From Methylobacteriaceae bacterium (lineage in GTDB: Bacteria > Pseudomonadota > Alphaproteobacteria > Rhizobiales > Beijerinckiaceae): a stretch of 17,038 nucleotides of DNA. The DNA lies in the NCBI GenBank assembly GCA_019247255.1, contig JAFAPJ010000174.1:1-17038 (forward strand). Reading direction: 5' to 3'. Both the position numbers and the translations under genes were made by a program. Numbering within the stretch: position 1 is the first letter of the stretch; the number at the start of each line of letters is the position of its first letter. Positions 14,947-17,038 of this stretch are shown here, piece after piece. The notes beneath the pieces are model-generated. The model was not told where the DNA came from and searched no databases. It saw only the letters and a list, made by a program, of their open reading frames with translations.

Positions 14947-16350
14947 TCACAACAGCGTTCCACGCAAAATCGCCAGCGCGACCGAAAAGTAGATCACGAG
15001 GCCTGTCACGTCGACGAGCGTGGCGACGAAGGGCGCCGACGCCGTGGCCGGGTCAAAGCCGATCCGTTGCAGGATGAAGGGCAGCATAGAGCCTGACATC
15101 GAGCCGAAGGTCACGATGCCGACGAGGGCAGCGCCTACCGTCACGGCGACGAGCACCCAATGATCGCCGTAATCGTAAAGACCGGCTTCTTGCCAGATCA
15201 CGACGCGCGTGACTCCGATGACGCCGAGAATCGCACCGAGCACGATGCCCGCCGGCAATTCGCGAAGCGCAACCCGCCACCAGTCCCGTAGGCGGAGCTG
15301 ATGCAGTGCCAGCGCTCGGATGATCAGTGAAGTCGCTTGGCTTCCTGAATTTCCGCCCGAACTCATGATGAGCGGGATGAACAAGGTCAGCACCAGCGCC
15401 TTCTCGAGTTCGCCCTGAAAGCCCTGCATCGCGGAAGCGGTCAGCATTTCCGACAAAAACAGGACGCACAGCCAACCCGCGCGCTTGCGGATCATCTCAC
15501 CAAACGAGATTTCCATGTACGGCTCGTCGAGCGCTTCCATTCCACCGAAGCGCTGAACCTGCTCGGTTTGCCTCTCCACGATCGCATCGATGACGTCGTC
15601 TACTGTGACGATGCCGAGAACATGATTTCTGTGGTCTACGACAGGTACCGCGAGGAGGTCATACTTGGAGATCAAGCGCACGGCTTCGTCCCGCGGCGCG
15701 AACGCGGCGACCTTAACGGGCTTGCGCGCGGGCGCTGCGGTCAACACGTTCGCGTGCGGGTCCGCCGAGATCAGGCGACGCAAAGGCACGGCGTGAACGA
15801 GCGTATGCTTGTCCGGATCAGTGACAAAGACGGAGTAGACCGTTTCCCGCGTGTGTTCGACCATGCGGATGTGATGCAGCACTTCGGCGATCGTCCAGGT
15901 CGCGGGAACGGAGACGAATTCCGTCGTCATGATGGCGCCGGCGCTTTCCTCCGGGTAAGCGAGGAGCACTTCGACCGTGCTGCGCGTCTCGTCGTCGAGG
16001 AGGGGAAGAAGCGCCGCTCGCGTGCCCTCGTCCATTTCTCGAAAAAGGTCGGCCACGCGGTCGGACGACACGCCGCCGAGGAGGCCCGCCGCTTGGTCCT
16101 GCGGCAAGGAGGCAACGATCTCGGGCCCGCACTCAAGGCCTGGCGTATCGAGAACCTCAATCGCGCGCTCTCGAGGTAGGGCGAGCAGAACCTGCGCAGC
16201 GTCGTCCGGAGAGCGATCGTTTAGGATCTCGACGATGTCGGCCGCTCGCTCTTCGGCTAAGCGGGCAACGAGATCCGCGGGCGCGAGGTGGACGACAGCG
16301 GCAGCCGTGTGGTCGCGCGTGGTCTCGATCACGGTGGGGGTGTCGTTCAA
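14947..16350 (-). CDS. mgtE: MgtE magnesium transporter
   Basis: The 467-residue protein has the full MgtE plan: a helical N domain (about 20-135), two CBS domains (about 140-200 and 205-262, ending GIVTVDDVIDAIVE), a plug helix, and five membrane helices (about 290-467). The pore-region motifs MSSGGNSGSQATSLIIRAL (329-347) and FGSMSGSMLPFILQ (415-428) are present, as is the Asp of LVDVTG (447), the position expected to bind Mg2+ in the pore. MgtE is a Mg2+ channel closed by Mg2+ binding to the N/CBS domains. TTG at 16350 is used because AGGAG lies 8 bases upstream; the nearby ATG is out of frame. No M-box-like leader was recognised. Confidence 0.95.
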   Translation of the reverse strand: MNDTPTVIETTRDHTAAAVVHLAPADLVARLAEERAADIVEILNDRSPDDAAQVLLALPRERAIEVLDTPGLECGPEIVASLPQDQAAGLLGGVSSDRVADLFREMDEGTRAALLPLLDDETRSTVEVLLAYPEESAGAIMTTEFVSVPATWTIAEVLHHIRMVEHTRETVYSVFVTDPDKHTLVHAVPLRRLISADPHANVLTAAPARKPVKVAAFAPRDEAVRLISKYDLLAVPVVDHRNHVLGIVTVDDVIDAIVERQTEQVQRFGGMEALDEPYMEISFGEMIRKRAGWLCVLFLSEMLTASAMQGFQGELEKALVLTLFIPLIMSSGGNSGSQATSLIIRALALHQLRLRDWWRVALRELPAGIVLGAILGVIGVTRVVIWQEAGLYDYGDHWVLVAVTVGAALVGIVTFGSMSGSMLPFILQRIGFDPATASAPFVATLVDVTGLVIYFSVALAILRGTLL

Positions 16351-16620
16351 GGGCTCATCTCCTGCGCACGGTCGCTTTCGGCCGGTCGCGGGCGAGCCAG
16401 ATCGGTCCGATCAGGCGAGCTGGTGCGAGACGGCCGAGGGCGGTGTGGGTCTTCGACAGGAACTGTCGCTGGGCATGGGACTGCGGATCCGTGAACCGCC
16501 GCGACCCCTTGCGTGTCGCCCGACGGCGAAGGGCGGATGACACCAGAGGGCTACGGCCGTCAAGCGGTGAGCTTTGTCGCCGGGAACGGTCGCGCGGGGG
16601 CCGGCCGCCCTCGACGCGCT
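16351..16620. other. Leader/intergenic region before mgtE
   Basis: This 270-base stretch precedes mgtE on the minus strand and follows the stop of the small secreted-protein gene. It is G+C-rich, and a 62-codon minus frame within it (16355-16543) is Arg-rich and not protein-like. I see no riboswitch-like conserved core and no strong terminator. It presumably holds the mgtE promoter if mgtE is not read through from the upstream gene. Confidence 0.35.
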
Positions 16621-16959
16621 TCAGCGAGACGCGACCGGTTCAGCCTCTGGCCAATCTAGCGCGAACAACCGGTTGCCCTCCTCGCGGTTGAAGCGCTCCG
16701 CCTCGCGCATCAGGGCGAGAATGCCGGCTTTGTCAGCGGCCCGCGGACACCCGGTATGGATTTCACCAAGCCCCTCAGCGATAAGACGTCGCTGGAAGTC
16801 GAGCTCGATCCGGATCATGGGCTCGGATGTCCGGAAAGGAGCCGACAGATAGAAGCGGTGCCCTGGCCGATCCGCCCCGTAGCAATACCGCCACTCCGCC
16901 GCGTCCGCCGTCGATGCGGCCGTGGCAGCAAGCACACCCAAGATCCATAAAACTCGCAC
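16621..16959 (-). CDS. Small secreted two-cysteine protein, conserved hypothetical
   Basis: The 112-residue product has a clear signal peptide (MRVLWILGVLAATAASTADA, likely cut near residue 21) followed by EWRYCYGADRPGHRFYLSAP. Cys26 and Cys71 could form a disulfide in the periplasm. The C-terminal helix MREAERFNREEGN resembles other small rhizobial periplasmic proteins of unknown role. The GTG start at 16959 has GAGGG 9 bases upstream. It lies on the same strand as mgtE but 270 bases away, so a shared transcript is uncertain. No enzyme motif is visible. Confidence 0.68.
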   Translation of the reverse strand: MRVLWILGVLAATAASTADAAEWRYCYGADRPGHRFYLSAPFRTSEPMIRIELDFQRRLIAEGLGEIHTGCPRAADKAGILALMREAERFNREEGNRLFALDWPEAEPVASR

Positions 16960-17038
16960 AGGACCGTTCCCTCGCCGCTCGCGTCCACGGTGCCATAACG
17001 TTCTTACAAGCTCTTCTCGGGAAGCGCGTCACCAATGT

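Noticed and set aside
16351..16620. Magnesium riboswitch before mgtE
   Set aside because: No recognisable conserved core or terminator hairpin with T-run; such leaders are not typical for mgtE in this group.
1..17038. CRISPR arrays, tRNA genes, rRNA, insertion sequences
   Set aside because: No evenly spaced repeats with unique spacers, no tRNA-like cloverleaf and no transposase motifs were noticed anywhere in the window.

Overview
The window is high-GC DNA with gene styles typical of Alphaproteobacteria, most likely Hyphomicrobiales and perhaps Methylobacteriaceae. The basis is a DcaP-like porin, a DevBCA exporter, a DUF5681/ParB-methylase cassette and the codon use. This placement is inference from protein flavour only. 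No rRNA, tRNA, CRISPR array, transposase or integrase was seen.

Left part (1-8277), ordinary chromosomal genes: the 3' end of a small cysteine-containing protein; a DcaP-like outer-membrane porin (minus) facing away from a NiCoT nickel/cobalt permease (plus); a DoxX membrane protein followed closely by L-aspartate dehydrogenase (nadX); a frameshifted small secreted-protein gene; and a compact minus-strand operon encoding a three-part exporter (HlyD/DevB adaptor, DevC permease, DevA ATPase).

Middle part (about 8390-13700), accessory region: the decayed start of a TetR-type regulator divergent from the exporter operon; an A+T-rich stretch carrying an RCC1-repeat protein with a membrane anchor; a frameshifted lipoprotein-like pseudogene; a non-coding stretch with a dense cluster of AACAGG hexamers; and an operon of three overlapping genes. 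That operon encodes a ParB-N/DNA methyltransferase fusion and two divergent tandem DUF5681 paralogues. It is the best candidate here for a little-described system.

Right part (13700-17038), minus strand: a multipass membrane protein, the decayed C-terminal part of an MgtC/SapB-like protein whose last frame overlaps the membrane-protein start by ATGA, a complete MgtE magnesium transporter, and a small secreted two-cysteine protein. Together the mgtE gene, the MgtC-like remnant and the membrane protein look like an old envelope/magnesium-linked gene string in which one member has been lost.

Two regulatory or transport-related remnants (TetR, MgtC) and one lipoprotein-like remnant lie in or beside the accessory block, suggesting a site of repeated insertion and decay.
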